Source: JAKAWQ01 sp035549615 (GTDB lineage Bacteria > Pseudomonadota > Alphaproteobacteria > Acetobacterales > Acetobacteraceae). Taken from it: DNA of 7,058 nucleotides. How positions within the stretch are numbered: position 1 is the stretch's first letter; each line of letters begins with the position of its first letter. Below the pieces are notes generated by a model. It did no database searches and was not told the origin of the DNA. It saw only the letters and a list, made by a program, of their open reading frames with translations. A program made the translations under genes and the position numbers. Location of the stretch: the NCBI GenBank assembly GCA_035549615.1, contig DASZQO010000136.1, positions 1-7,058 on the forward strand, read 5' to 3'. Positions 1-6,088 of this stretch are shown here, in pieces.

Positions 1-6
1 TCTTTC

Positions 7-33
7 CCTCCCGGCGGCGAAGCCGCCGGGAGG
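7..33. repeat. perfect 12-bp inverted repeat (hairpin) at left edge
   Basis: Bases 7-18 (CCTCCCGGCGGC) are the exact reverse complement of 22-33, with a three-base GAA loop at 19-21. The tip reads GCGAAGC, a sequence known to form an unusually stable mini-hairpin in single-stranded DNA. No T-run follows on either strand (ATTGTC on the plus side, GAAAGA on the minus side), so it is not a classic intrinsic terminator. It may be the 3' hairpin of the gene to the left or a dispersed palindromic repeat. Its right arm carries GGGAGG, which looks like a ribosome-binding site but lies inside the stem and touches the TTG at 35. Confidence 0.75.
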
Positions 34-79
34 ATTGTCGGAATGTGCCTGTACGCCGACGAAACGACGAGGTGCGGGC

Positions 80-1330
80 GTGGCACTCGGAGCGTTGTTG
101 TTTCGCCGCGAAGCCGTCGATTACCAAAGAGGGCAGCGGCAATGGGGTGAGGCGGTCCTGCCCCAGCCGCTCTCGGCCAAGATACTGACATGGGCCTTGA
201 GCGCGACAGTGGCTGCCGCAGTTCTGTTCCTCTCTCTCGTGCATTTCTCGCGGACGGAATCCGTGCGCGGCTATCTCAACCCTTCTGCCGGAATCGTCAG
301 GGTCTATCCGATCCGGGCGGGAACCATCACGTCCGTCTATGTCCGGCAGGATCAGCTTGTCCGGCAGGGGCAGCTTCTGTTCGCCGTGGCGACGCCAGAG
401 TCCGGCACGAACGGGCAGGATGTTAATGAAGCGAAGCTCACGGTGCTGAACGGCGAGGCGCGGTCGATCCGCCAGGAGATGGCGGCGGAGGGCGCACTCG
501 TGCAATCGCAAACGGACCAGTTGCAGGGGGCGATTGCGAGCGCCGCTGCGGAAGTTGGCAGTCTCGAGCAGCAGATGCAGATCCAGAAGCGCCGCGTCGC
601 CGTCACCCGGAGCTTGCTCGGTGATATCGACTGGCTGCTGGCGCGCGGGGATATGTCGCTCGTGCAGGCCAAGGAGCGCGAGGCCGAGCTGCTCGACCAG
701 GAACAGGTGCTCGCCTCTCTCGCCGGCGCGCTCGCCGAGAAGAAGGACCGGCTCGAGGGATTGCGCTACACGCTCGCCGAGCTGCCGCTGAAGATGGCGG
801 GAGAGATCGAGCTCTTGCGTGAGCGGCTGGCGGATACAGAGCAGGGCATAGCCACGGTCCGCGGCCAGCTCGCCTATGCGTTGCGGGCGCCGATCGCCGG
901 CCGCGTGGCGGCCTTGCAGGCGGTGATCGGGGAGAGCGTGGACCCGCAGCACATGGCGCTTGAGATCGTGCCGCGGAACGCGCCATTGCAGGCCATCATT
1001 TTCATCCCCACGCGGGCCGCCGGCTTTGCCCAGGCGGGGCAGCGCGTGCGGCTCCGCTACGATGCCTTTCCGTACGAGAATTTCGGCACGCACGAAGGCC
1101 GGATCATCCGAATTTCACGGACCGTGCTGACCAACAGCGACGTGACGGCGCCGCTCTTGCCTGGCGAACCTTCCTATGAGGCGGTGGTTTCCCTCGACAG
1201 GCCGACGGTCGATGCCGACGGCAAGGAAGTGGCGCTGAAGCCCGGCATGCTGCTTCAGGCCAGTATCGTCCTCGACCGGGTCTCGCTCCTGCGGTGGCTG
1301 TTTGCGCCGTTGCTCGGGCGGAAGATGTGA
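80..1330 (+). CDS. HlyD/CvaA-family membrane-fusion (periplasmic adaptor) protein of a peptide exporter
   Basis: This is an inner-membrane-anchored adaptor that would link the ABC exporter encoded next to it to an outer-membrane channel. From the GTG at 80 it has 416 residues. A short cytoplasmic N-terminus leads to one membrane helix at about 35-57. A first lipoyl half follows at about 71-103 (GTITSVYVRQDQLVRQGQ), then a long Ala/Glu/Gln/Leu-rich coiled coil at about 112-262. The second lipoyl half starts near 267 (LRAPIAGRV), and a beta-barrel domain ends the protein. The layout and length fit the colicin V (CvaA) branch of HlyD. The reading frame is open back to a TTG at 35, but that codon abuts a hairpin with no usable spacing, whereas GTG 80 has GAGG seven bases upstream. 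TTG at 95 or 98 is also possible. The exporter gene begins four bases after the stop, so the two are surely co-transcribed. The family is clear; the start and the cargo are not. Confidence 0.9.
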   Translation: MALGALLFRREAVDYQRGQRQWGEAVLPQPLSAKILTWALSATVAAAVLFLSLVHFSRTESVRGYLNPSAGIVRVYPIRAGTITSVYVRQDQLVRQGQLLFAVATPESGTNGQDVNEAKLTVLNGEARSIRQEMAAEGALVQSQTDQLQGAIASAAAEVGSLEQQMQIQKRRVAVTRSLLGDIDWLLARGDMSLVQAKEREAELLDQEQVLASLAGALAEKKDRLEGLRYTLAELPLKMAGEIELLRERLADTEQGIATVRGQLAYALRAPIAGRVAALQAVIGESVDPQHMALEIVPRNAPLQAIIFIPTRAAGFAQAGQRVRLRYDAFPYENFGTHEGRIIRISRTVLTNSDVTAPLLPGEPSYEAVVSLDRPTVDADGKEVALKPGMLLQASIVLDRVSLLRWLFAPLLGRKM

Positions 1331-1334
1331 GGAC

Positions 1335-3494
1335 ATGGGGGTGGAATCGCCGTTCGGAAGGCGCGGCGTCCTGCCGGTGATTCAGCAGACGGAAGCCGCG
1401 GAGTGCGGCCTCGCCTGTCTCGCGATGATCGCTTCCTATTGGGGGCATCGGATCGATCTCAACAGCTTGCGGCGCCAGCATCCGGTGTCGCTGAAAGGGA
1501 TGACGCTCAGGGGCCTCGTCGAGATCGCGCGCCATCTCAACCTTGCCTGCCGGGCGCTCAGGCTTGAGCTCAGCCATCTCCGTGGGCTCCGCCTGCCAGC
1601 GATCCTCCACTGGGACTTGAATCACTACGTCGTTCTCAAGTCCGTCTCTCGCAAAGGGATCGTCATCCACGATCCTGCTTTGGGCGCGCGGCGCCTCGCC
1701 TGGGACGAGGCCTCGAAACATCTTTCGGGCGTCGTGGTCGAGATCGCACCCACGGAGGGCTTCGCCGTCAAGGACGAAAGGGCGCGGCTGAAGCTTGGCG
1801 CGGTGTTCCGGCCAGTGCGCGGAACGGTCCACACGCTCGCGCAAATCCTCGCTCTCTCGGTGATTCTCGAGCTCGGTGTCATCGCCGCACCGTTCTATGT
1901 ACAGCTTGCCGTCGATCGGGTGGTGGTCAGCGGGAATCGCGGCCTGCTCATCACGCTTGCGGCCGGGTTCGGGATGCTCACGGCGGTGACAGTCGCCGCC
2001 ACCGCCATTCGCTCGCTCACGATCCTATTGTTGCAGAATACGCTCAATTTCGAAATGGGCGCCCGCCTCTTCCGCCACCTGGTGCGGCTGCCGCTTGCCT
2101 ATTTCGGAAAACGGCATATCGGCGACATCCTCTCGCGCTTCACCTCCCTCGAGCCCATTCGCAGCGTGATTGCCGAGGGGCTCGTCACCGCGCTCATCGA
2201 TGGGGTGATGGGCATCGCGACGCTGGCGATGATCTTCGTCTATAGCCTGATTCTGGGCGCGGTCGTGGTTGCTGCGTTCCTTTGCTACGCGGCGGTCCGG
2301 CTCGGGCTCTACCGGCTCCTGCGCGAGCGCACCCAGGAAGTGATCCGGAGCAAGGCGCAGGAGGAATCGACCCTGATCGAGACGCTGCGCGCGATGCAGA
2401 CCATCAAGCTCTTCAATCGCGAGAGCGACCGCGAGGGGCAGTGGCTCAACCGCTATGCCGATGTCGTGAGCGCCAGCGTCCATCTCGGCCGCGCGCAGAT
2501 CCTGTTCAAGGCGCTGGATGATGGCATCTTCGGGATCGAGAACATCGCCGCGGTCTACATCGCGGTGAGGCTGGCCTTGGCGGGCCAGCTCAGCATCGGC
2601 ATGATCTTCGCCTTCCTCGCCTACAAGCGGAGCTTCATCCAGAAGGCGGTATCGCTCGTCGAGAAGGGAATCGAGTTCCGCATTCTTGATCTGCATCTCG
2701 AGCGGCTTTCGGATATCGCGATGACGCCGCTGGAAGCAGGCCATGACCGGCCGCTCACCTATCCGCGGCCGGTCGAGGGGCGGATCGAGCTGCGCAATGT
2801 CGGGTTCCGCTATGCCGAAACCGAGCCTTTCGTCCTTGATCATGTCAACCTGACGATCGCCCCGGGCGAGTTCGTGGTCGTCACCGGCCCATCGGGCGGC
2901 GGAAAGACAACGCTCGTCAAGATCATCCTTGGGTTGCTCGAACCGACCGAAGGTGAAGTGTTGATCGACGGAATTCCGCTCGCAACACTCGGCCCTCGCG
3001 CCTATCGCGAGCAGGTCGGCGCGGTCATGCAGGACGATCAACTCCTGTCAGGGACGCTTGCCGATAATATCTCCTTCTTCGATCCTGATTTCGATCCCGA
3101 CCGGATGGTGGAATGCGCGCGTCTTGCCGCCATCCACGACGAGATCATGGCGATGCCGATGACCTACAACAGCTTGATCGGCGATATGGGAAGCTCGCTC
3201 TCGGGTGGTCAGAAGCAGCGCGTGCTGCTGGCGCGCGCGCTCTATCGCCGGCCGAAGATCCTCGTCCTCGACGAAGGAACGGCCCATCTCGATGTCGAGC
3301 GGGAAAGGGAGATCAGCGCCAATCTCCAGCGCCTTCCCATGACGCGAATCAGCGTCGCCCACCGGCCGGGCGCCGGCCAGGGCGCGAGCCAGGTCTTCTG
3401 GGTTGCCAAGACCTGCCGGCCGTTCCGAGCCGTTTCGCTACGGCAACCCGAGCGCGAGCTTCGCGTCAGGCGCGTGCCGCAGGCAATGATTTGA
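1335..3494 (+). CDS. C39 peptidase-containing ABC exporter (CvaB/PCAT type, bacteriocin/RiPP-like)
   Basis: This is an inner-membrane transporter that removes double-glycine-type leaders in the cytoplasm and pumps the mature peptide out using ATP. It has 719 residues from ATG 1335. The C39 domain (about 14-135) has Gln18 for the oxyanion hole, catalytic Cys24 (EAAECGLAC), His97 (NHYVVL) and Asp113 (HDP), so it should be active. The membrane domain spans about 165-450. The ATPase domain has Walker A at 518-525 (GPSGGGKT), the signature LSGGQ at 622-626, Walker B ending D646-E647 and the switch His676 (SVAHRP), all intact. Length matches the family. GTG at 1341 is an alternative start: AGGA at 1330-1333 lies only one base before ATG 1335 but seven before GTG 1341. 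The last 40 or so residues are Arg-rich and not family-like. The product works with the adaptor encoded just upstream. The substrate is unknown and no precursor gene is visible here. Confidence 0.93.
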   Translation: MGVESPFGRRGVLPVIQQTEAAECGLACLAMIASYWGHRIDLNSLRRQHPVSLKGMTLRGLVEIARHLNLACRALRLELSHLRGLRLPAILHWDLNHYVVLKSVSRKGIVIHDPALGARRLAWDEASKHLSGVVVEIAPTEGFAVKDERARLKLGAVFRPVRGTVHTLAQILALSVILELGVIAAPFYVQLAVDRVVVSGNRGLLITLAAGFGMLTAVTVAATAIRSLTILLLQNTLNFEMGARLFRHLVRLPLAYFGKRHIGDILSRFTSLEPIRSVIAEGLVTALIDGVMGIATLAMIFVYSLILGAVVVAAFLCYAAVRLGLYRLLRERTQEVIRSKAQEESTLIETLRAMQTIKLFNRESDREGQWLNRYADVVSASVHLGRAQILFKALDDGIFGIENIAAVYIAVRLALAGQLSIGMIFAFLAYKRSFIQKAVSLVEKGIEFRILDLHLERLSDIAMTPLEAGHDRPLTYPRPVEGRIELRNVGFRYAETEPFVLDHVNLTIAPGEFVVVTGPSGGGKTTLVKIILGLLEPTEGEVLIDGIPLATLGPRAYREQVGAVMQDDQLLSGTLADNISFFDPDFDPDRMVECARLAAIHDEIMAMPMTYNSLIGDMGSSLSGGQKQRVLLARALYRRPKILVLDEGTAHLDVEREREISANLQRLPMTRISVAHRPGAGQGASQVFWVAKTCRPFRAVSLRQPERELRVRRVPQAMI

Positions 3495-3540
3495 CTCTCT
3501 TTTTCCGGCGCGGCTGGAAGCGGCCCTTGCCCCGAGCAGA

Positions 3541-3570
3541 ATGTATAACAATTAAGACAAATATATAAAT
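3541..3570 (+). promoter_or_regulatory. AT-rich island, possible promoter
   Basis: Only 4 of these 30 bases are G or C, in a window that is otherwise strongly GC-rich. It contains TATAAC at 3544-3549 and TATAAA at 3564-3569, either of which could be a -10 element. I find no convincing -35 at 16-18 bases upstream of either, so assignment as a promoter rests on composition. It could also be an UP-like or protein-binding element, or a remnant of inserted DNA. The strand is inferred from the flanking genes. Confidence 0.3.
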
Positions 3571-3645
3571 TACTACAGAGACTTTGCGCCTTTACAACGA
3601 TAAGTTACCGGCAGCAGGGAAGGTGTCACTCACCCTGCGTCACCT

Positions 3646-3697
3646 TGCCGCCCCCGCTCGTCTTTCACGTGCGCGCGGGGGCGGCATCTTTTCCTTT
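3646..3697 (+). terminator. strong intrinsic terminator
   Basis: Bases 3647-3657 (GCCGCCCCCGC) pair perfectly with 3675-3685 (GCGGGGGCGGC), and T3646-A3686 adds a twelfth pair. The loop region can form an extra small CGT/ACG stem (3659-3661 with 3667-3669). The stem is followed by TCTTTTCCTTT at 3687-3697. There is no T-run on the opposite strand, so it acts on plus-strand transcripts. It most simply ends the exporter transcript, about 200 bases after that stop codon, and insulates ffh. It could instead end a short RNA begun in the AT-rich island. Confidence 0.8.
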
Positions 3698-3722
3698 AAG
3701 GGATGGGCAGCCTCCGCCCGCA

Positions 3723-3751
3723 TTGACGGGGGCAGGCGGGCGGCGCATATG
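3723..3751 (+). promoter_or_regulatory. possible sigma-70 type promoter for ffh operon
   Basis: TTGACG at 3723-3728 matches the -35 consensus at five of six positions. A 17-base spacer leads to CATATG at 3746-3751, a weak -10 (three of six). It lies after the terminator and before ffh, where an operon promoter is expected. Transcription would start near 3758, giving a leader of about 70 bases made almost wholly of two hairpins. The weak -10 keeps this tentative. Confidence 0.4.
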
Positions 3752-3758
3752 GCCAATT

Positions 3759-3776
3759 GCCCCCGCGACCGGGGGC
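3759..3776 (+). promoter_or_regulatory. ffh leader hairpin 1
   Basis: Bases 3759-3765 (GCCCCCG) pair perfectly with 3770-3776 (CGGGGGC), leaving a four-base CGAC loop. No T-run follows directly. It begins almost exactly where transcription would start from the proposed promoter, so it may be a 5' stabilising stem or part of a leader switch together with the next hairpin. Confidence 0.5.
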
Positions 3777-3778
3777 TC

Positions 3779-3819
3779 CGCCGCTCCGCGAGGGTTCGCG
3801 CAGCGGCGCGTTTTCGTTT
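3779..3819 (+). terminator. ffh leader hairpin 2 with T-run, terminator/attenuator-like
   Basis: Bases 3779-3785 pair with 3802-3808, then one C-C mismatch (3786/3801), then CGCG 3787-3790 pairs with 3797-3800, around a six-base loop AGGGTT. The run TTTTCGTTT follows at 3811-3819, only two bases after the stem, and the ffh ATG is at 3830. The arrangement is that of an intrinsic terminator placed inside the leader of an essential gene, so partial termination (attenuation) or a mRNA-stability role is more likely than a full stop. Confidence 0.45.
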
Positions 3820-3829
3820 GGGGCAAACC

Positions 3830-5206
3830 ATGTTCGACGCGCTCTCGAACCGGCTCTCCGGCGTCTTCGACCGGCTCCGCCGCCGCGGCTCGCTCTCCGA
3901 GGCGGATGTGAACGAGGCACTGCGGGAGGTGCGCGTGGCCCTGCTGGAAGCGGACGTTGCCCTGCCGGTGGTGCGCGAGCTCACCGAGAAGGTCCGCGCC
4001 CGCGCCGTCGGCCAGGAAGTGTTGAAATCGGTCACGCCCGGCCAGCAGGTCGTGAAGATCGTGAATGACGCGCTCGTCGAGGCGCTCGGCGGAGAGGGCG
4101 CCGTGCCGCTCGCGATCGAGGCGCCGCCGCCGGTGCCCATCCTGCTGGTCGGGCTGCAAGGCTCGGGCAAGACAACGACGGCCGGCAAGCTCGCGCTCCG
4201 ACTGCGCGAGAAGAGCCGGAAGAAGGTCCTGCTCGCGAGCCTCGACGTGCAGCGCCCGGCCGCGCAGCTTCAGCTCGCCCAGCTCGCCGAGCGGGCCGGT
4301 GTCGCCAGCCTGCCGATCATCGCCGGGCAGGGTCCGCTCGCGATCGCAGAGCGCGCTATGGAGACAGGCAGGCGGGAAGGGTTCGATATCGTCATCCTCG
4401 ACACAGCCGGCCGACTCTCGATTGATACCGCGTTGATGGAAGAGGTGAAATCGGTCCGCGCCGCGACCGCGCCCGCCGAGACGCTGCTGGTGGTCGATGC
4501 GATGACCGGGCAGGACGCGGTCAATACCGCGCGCGCTTTCAACGAGGCGGTCGCGGTCAGCGGCATCGTGCTCTCGCGGATGGATGGCGATGCGCGTGGG
4601 GGTGCGGCGCTTTCGATGCGCGCGGTCACCGGGGCGCCGATCAAATTGGTGGGTGTGGGCGAAAAGCTCGATGCGCTCGAGGACTTCCACCCCGAGCGCG
4701 TGGCCGGGCGCATTCTCGGCATGGGCGATATCGTCGGGCTGGTCGAGCGGGCGGCCGAGACGATCGATCGTGATGAGGCCGAACGGCTCGCCGCCAAGAT
4801 GGCGAAAGGCAAGTTCGATCTCGAGGACTATGCCGCCCAGCTCCGCCAGATCACGCGCATGGGCAGCCTCTCGGGCATTCTCGGCATGCTGCCCGGCGTC
4901 AACAAGGTGAAGGCGCAGCTCGCCGAGGCCAATCTCGATACCAAGATCCTCAAGCGCCAGGCCGCCATCATCGGCTCGATGACCATCGGTGAGCGGCGTC
5001 ATCCGGACATCATCAAGGCAAGCCGCAAGCGGCGGATCGCCGCCGGTTCGGGCACCAGCGTCCCCGAGGTGAACAAGCTCTTGAAGCAGTTCGAGGACAT
5101 CACGGTGATGATGAAGCGGGCGCAGAAGCTCGGCGAGAAGGGCCTGATGCGGCATGGGCTTTCGGCGCTGATGCCACCCGGCGGCGGGCCGCGCCGCCCG
5201 TTCTGA
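3830..5206 (+). CDS. ffh: signal recognition particle GTPase Ffh (SRP54)
   Basis: Ffh binds signal sequences of membrane proteins as they leave the ribosome. With 4.5S RNA and the receptor FtsY, it delivers them to the Sec translocon by a GTP-driven cycle. The product has 458 residues, the normal size. The N domain (about 1-90) contains ALLEADVAL. The G domain has the P-loop GLQGSGKTTT at 108-117, DTAGR at 191-195 and the guanine-specificity motif as SRMDGDARGG, where most members have T-K/R-x-D. The Met-rich M domain (about 300-430) includes GILGMLPG for signal binding and GSGTSVPEVNKLLKQF for RNA binding. ATG 3830 is chosen because FDALSNRLSGVFDRLR is the typical Ffh start and GGGG at 3820-3823 serves as ribosome-binding site. 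It leads the operon and is preceded by two leader hairpins. The 4.5S RNA gene is not in the window. Confidence 0.98.
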   Translation: MFDALSNRLSGVFDRLRRRGSLSEADVNEALREVRVALLEADVALPVVRELTEKVRARAVGQEVLKSVTPGQQVVKIVNDALVEALGGEGAVPLAIEAPPPVPILLVGLQGSGKTTTAGKLALRLREKSRKKVLLASLDVQRPAAQLQLAQLAERAGVASLPIIAGQGPLAIAERAMETGRREGFDIVILDTAGRLSIDTALMEEVKSVRAATAPAETLLVVDAMTGQDAVNTARAFNEAVAVSGIVLSRMDGDARGGAALSMRAVTGAPIKLVGVGEKLDALEDFHPERVAGRILGMGDIVGLVERAAETIDRDEAERLAAKMAKGKFDLEDYAAQLRQITRMGSLSGILGMLPGVNKVKAQLAEANLDTKILKRQAAIIGSMTIGERRHPDIIKASRKRRIAAGSGTSVPEVNKLLKQFEDITVMMKRAQKLGEKGLMRHGLSALMPPGGGPRRPF

Positions 5207-5245
5207 ACGAAAAGATCAAGTGAAAGCGCAGGAGAAACCGAAAGA

Positions 5246-5557
5246 ATGAGCCTGAAGATCCGGCTGGCCCGGGCGGGGGCGAAGAAGCGCCCCTATTATC
5301 ACATCGTTGTCGCCGATAGCCGCAGCCCTAGGGACGGGCGCTTCATCGAGCGGGTCGGCACCTACAATCCGTTGCTGCCGGCCGACCATGCCGAGCGGGT
5401 CCGGCTCATGCCCGAGCGGGTCACGCACTGGCTCGGCCAGGGTGCGCTCGCGACCGAGCGGGTGGCGCGCTTCCTCGGCAATGCGGGACTGGCACCACCG
5501 CCGGTCCGGCATGAGCAGACCAAGCAGTCCCTGCCGCGCAAGAACAAGAAAGGATAG
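5246..5557 (+). CDS. rpsP: 30S ribosomal protein bS16
   Basis: bS16 is a small-subunit ribosomal protein that binds 16S rRNA early and stabilises assembly of the 5' domain. The 103-residue product starts MSLKIRLARAGAKKRPYYH and continues with VVADSRSPRDGRFIERVGTY, both highly characteristic of the family. The last 25 or so residues form a basic tail ending RKNKKG, a common extension in alphaproteobacteria compared with the 82-residue E. coli protein. AGGAG at 5230-5234 lies 11 bases before the ATG, a little far. The gene follows ffh by 39 bases and precedes rimM by 15, as in many proteobacterial operons. Confidence 0.98.
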   Translation: MSLKIRLARAGAKKRPYYHIVVADSRSPRDGRFIERVGTYNPLLPADHAERVRLMPERVTHWLGQGALATERVARFLGNAGLAPPPVRHEQTKQSLPRKNKKG

Positions 5558-5572
5558 GCGGCTTCGGGCGCG

Positions 5573-6088
5573 ATGGCTGAGCGGCGCGTGCTGGTGGGGA
5601 TCATCGGGCGGCCGCACGGGGTCCACGGGCTCGTGCACGTCACCAGCTATACCGCCGATCCGGCGGCGCTTGCCCGTTACGGTCCGCTTGAGGATCAGAA
5701 GGGGGCACGCTATCGCCTCGAATGGGCAGGCGAGGGAAGGGCGCGTCTGACCCTGCTTTCGGCGGAGGGTGAGCGTCCGGTCGCTGACCGCGCGGCGGCG
5801 GCGCGGCTCACCAACCGCAGGCTCTATGTGCCGCGGGCAGCACTTCCCGCGCCCGGGGATGAGGAATTCTATCTCGCCGACCTGATCGGTCTCGCCGCCT
5901 TCGACGCGGAAGGGAGGGCGCTCGGCCGGGTGAGCACGGTGCATGACTATGGGGCCGGCGCGAGCCTGGAGATCGGCCCTCTCCTCGTGCCCTTCACACG
6001 GGCTGCCGTGCCGGAAATCGATCTTGCGGCGGGGCGGATCATTGTCGCGCCGCCGGTCTCGACGGAGGTGCCGGGAGACGGGTCATGA
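5573..6088 (+). CDS. rimM: ribosome maturation factor RimM
   Basis: RimM binds ribosomal protein uS19 and helps fold the 30S head during late assembly and 16S processing. The 171-residue product has the N-terminal RimM barrel, starting with VGIIGRPHGVHG at about 8-19. The C-terminal PRC-barrel begins at EEFYLADLIGL and continues through LGRVSTVHDYG to LLVPFTRAAVPEIDL. Length and order of domains are normal. The ATG is 15 bases after the rpsP stop. I see no good ribosome-binding site at the usual distance (AAGGA at 5550-5554 is 18 bases away), so translation may depend on coupling to rpsP. Its stop overlaps the trmD start as ATGA. Confidence 0.96.
   Translation: MAERRVLVGIIGRPHGVHGLVHVTSYTADPAALARYGPLEDQKGARYRLEWAGEGRARLTLLSAEGERPVADRAAAARLTNRRLYVPRAALPAPGDEEFYLADLIGLAAFDAEGRALGRVSTVHDYGAGASLEIGPLLVPFTRAAVPEIDLAAGRIIVAPPVSTEVPGDGS
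6074..6088 (+). promoter_or_regulatory. trmD ribosome-binding site and rimM/trmD ATGA overlap
   Basis: GGAG at 6074-6077 lies seven bases before ATG 6085. The rimM stop TGA (6086-6088) is embedded in the trmD start as ATGA. This fixes the trmD start and predicts translational coupling between the two genes. Confidence 0.8.

Larger units (their letters stand above)
3495..3829. other. structured intergenic region between exporter unit and ffh operon
   Basis: No protein gene is supported in these 335 bases. The ffh frame stays open back to a TTG at 3584, but the extra residues are Arg/Ala-rich and unlike any Ffh N-terminus. In order, the region holds an AT-rich island (3541-3570), a small hairpin around 3614-3638, an intrinsic terminator (3646-3697), a possible promoter (3723-3751) and two tandem hairpins (3759-3776 and 3779-3808) with a T-rich run before the ffh ribosome-binding site. 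It separates an accessory transport unit from an essential operon and probably contains both the end of the first transcript and the start of the second. Confidence 0.7.

Noticed and set aside
35..79. TTG at 35 as the start of the HlyD-type gene
   Set aside because: The only Shine-Dalgarno-like bases lie inside a strong hairpin and touch the codon; the added 15 residues are unlike the family, while GTG 80 has GAGG at a seven-base spacing.
1302..1334. TTG at 1302 as the start of the ABC exporter
   Set aside because: It would overlap the adaptor gene by 29 bases with no ribosome-binding site, and the C39 domain needs only the residues after ATG 1335 or GTG 1341.
2025..3041. 338-codon open frame on the minus strand opposite the ABC exporter
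   Set aside because: Same reason: antisense shadow of a gene with intact membrane and ATPase domains; composition is charged and low in recognisable motifs.
3608..3660. Fragments resembling a cobalamin riboswitch (AGGGAA, GGTG, GCCCCCGC)
   Set aside because: Spacing and order of the core are wrong, the AACTGT box is missing, the GCCCCCGC is an arm of the terminator stem, and no cobalamin-related gene follows.
3600..3700. 4.5S (SRP) RNA gene next to ffh
   Set aside because: The conserved GGAAG...GCAGCC internal-loop pattern and the long single hairpin are absent on both strands.
3584..3829. 82-codon N-terminal extension of ffh, or a separate small peptide as exporter cargo
   Set aside because: The frame is open but runs through the terminator and leader hairpins, is Arg/Ala-rich, has no ribosome-binding site at TTG 3584, and Ffh proteins start at FDALSNRL. 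No leader-like segment with a GG cleavage site and mature core is present.
3665..5155. 496-codon open frame on the minus strand opposite ffh
   Set aside because: It mirrors the GC-rich codon pattern of ffh, resembles no family I know and lies fully inside an unmistakable gene.
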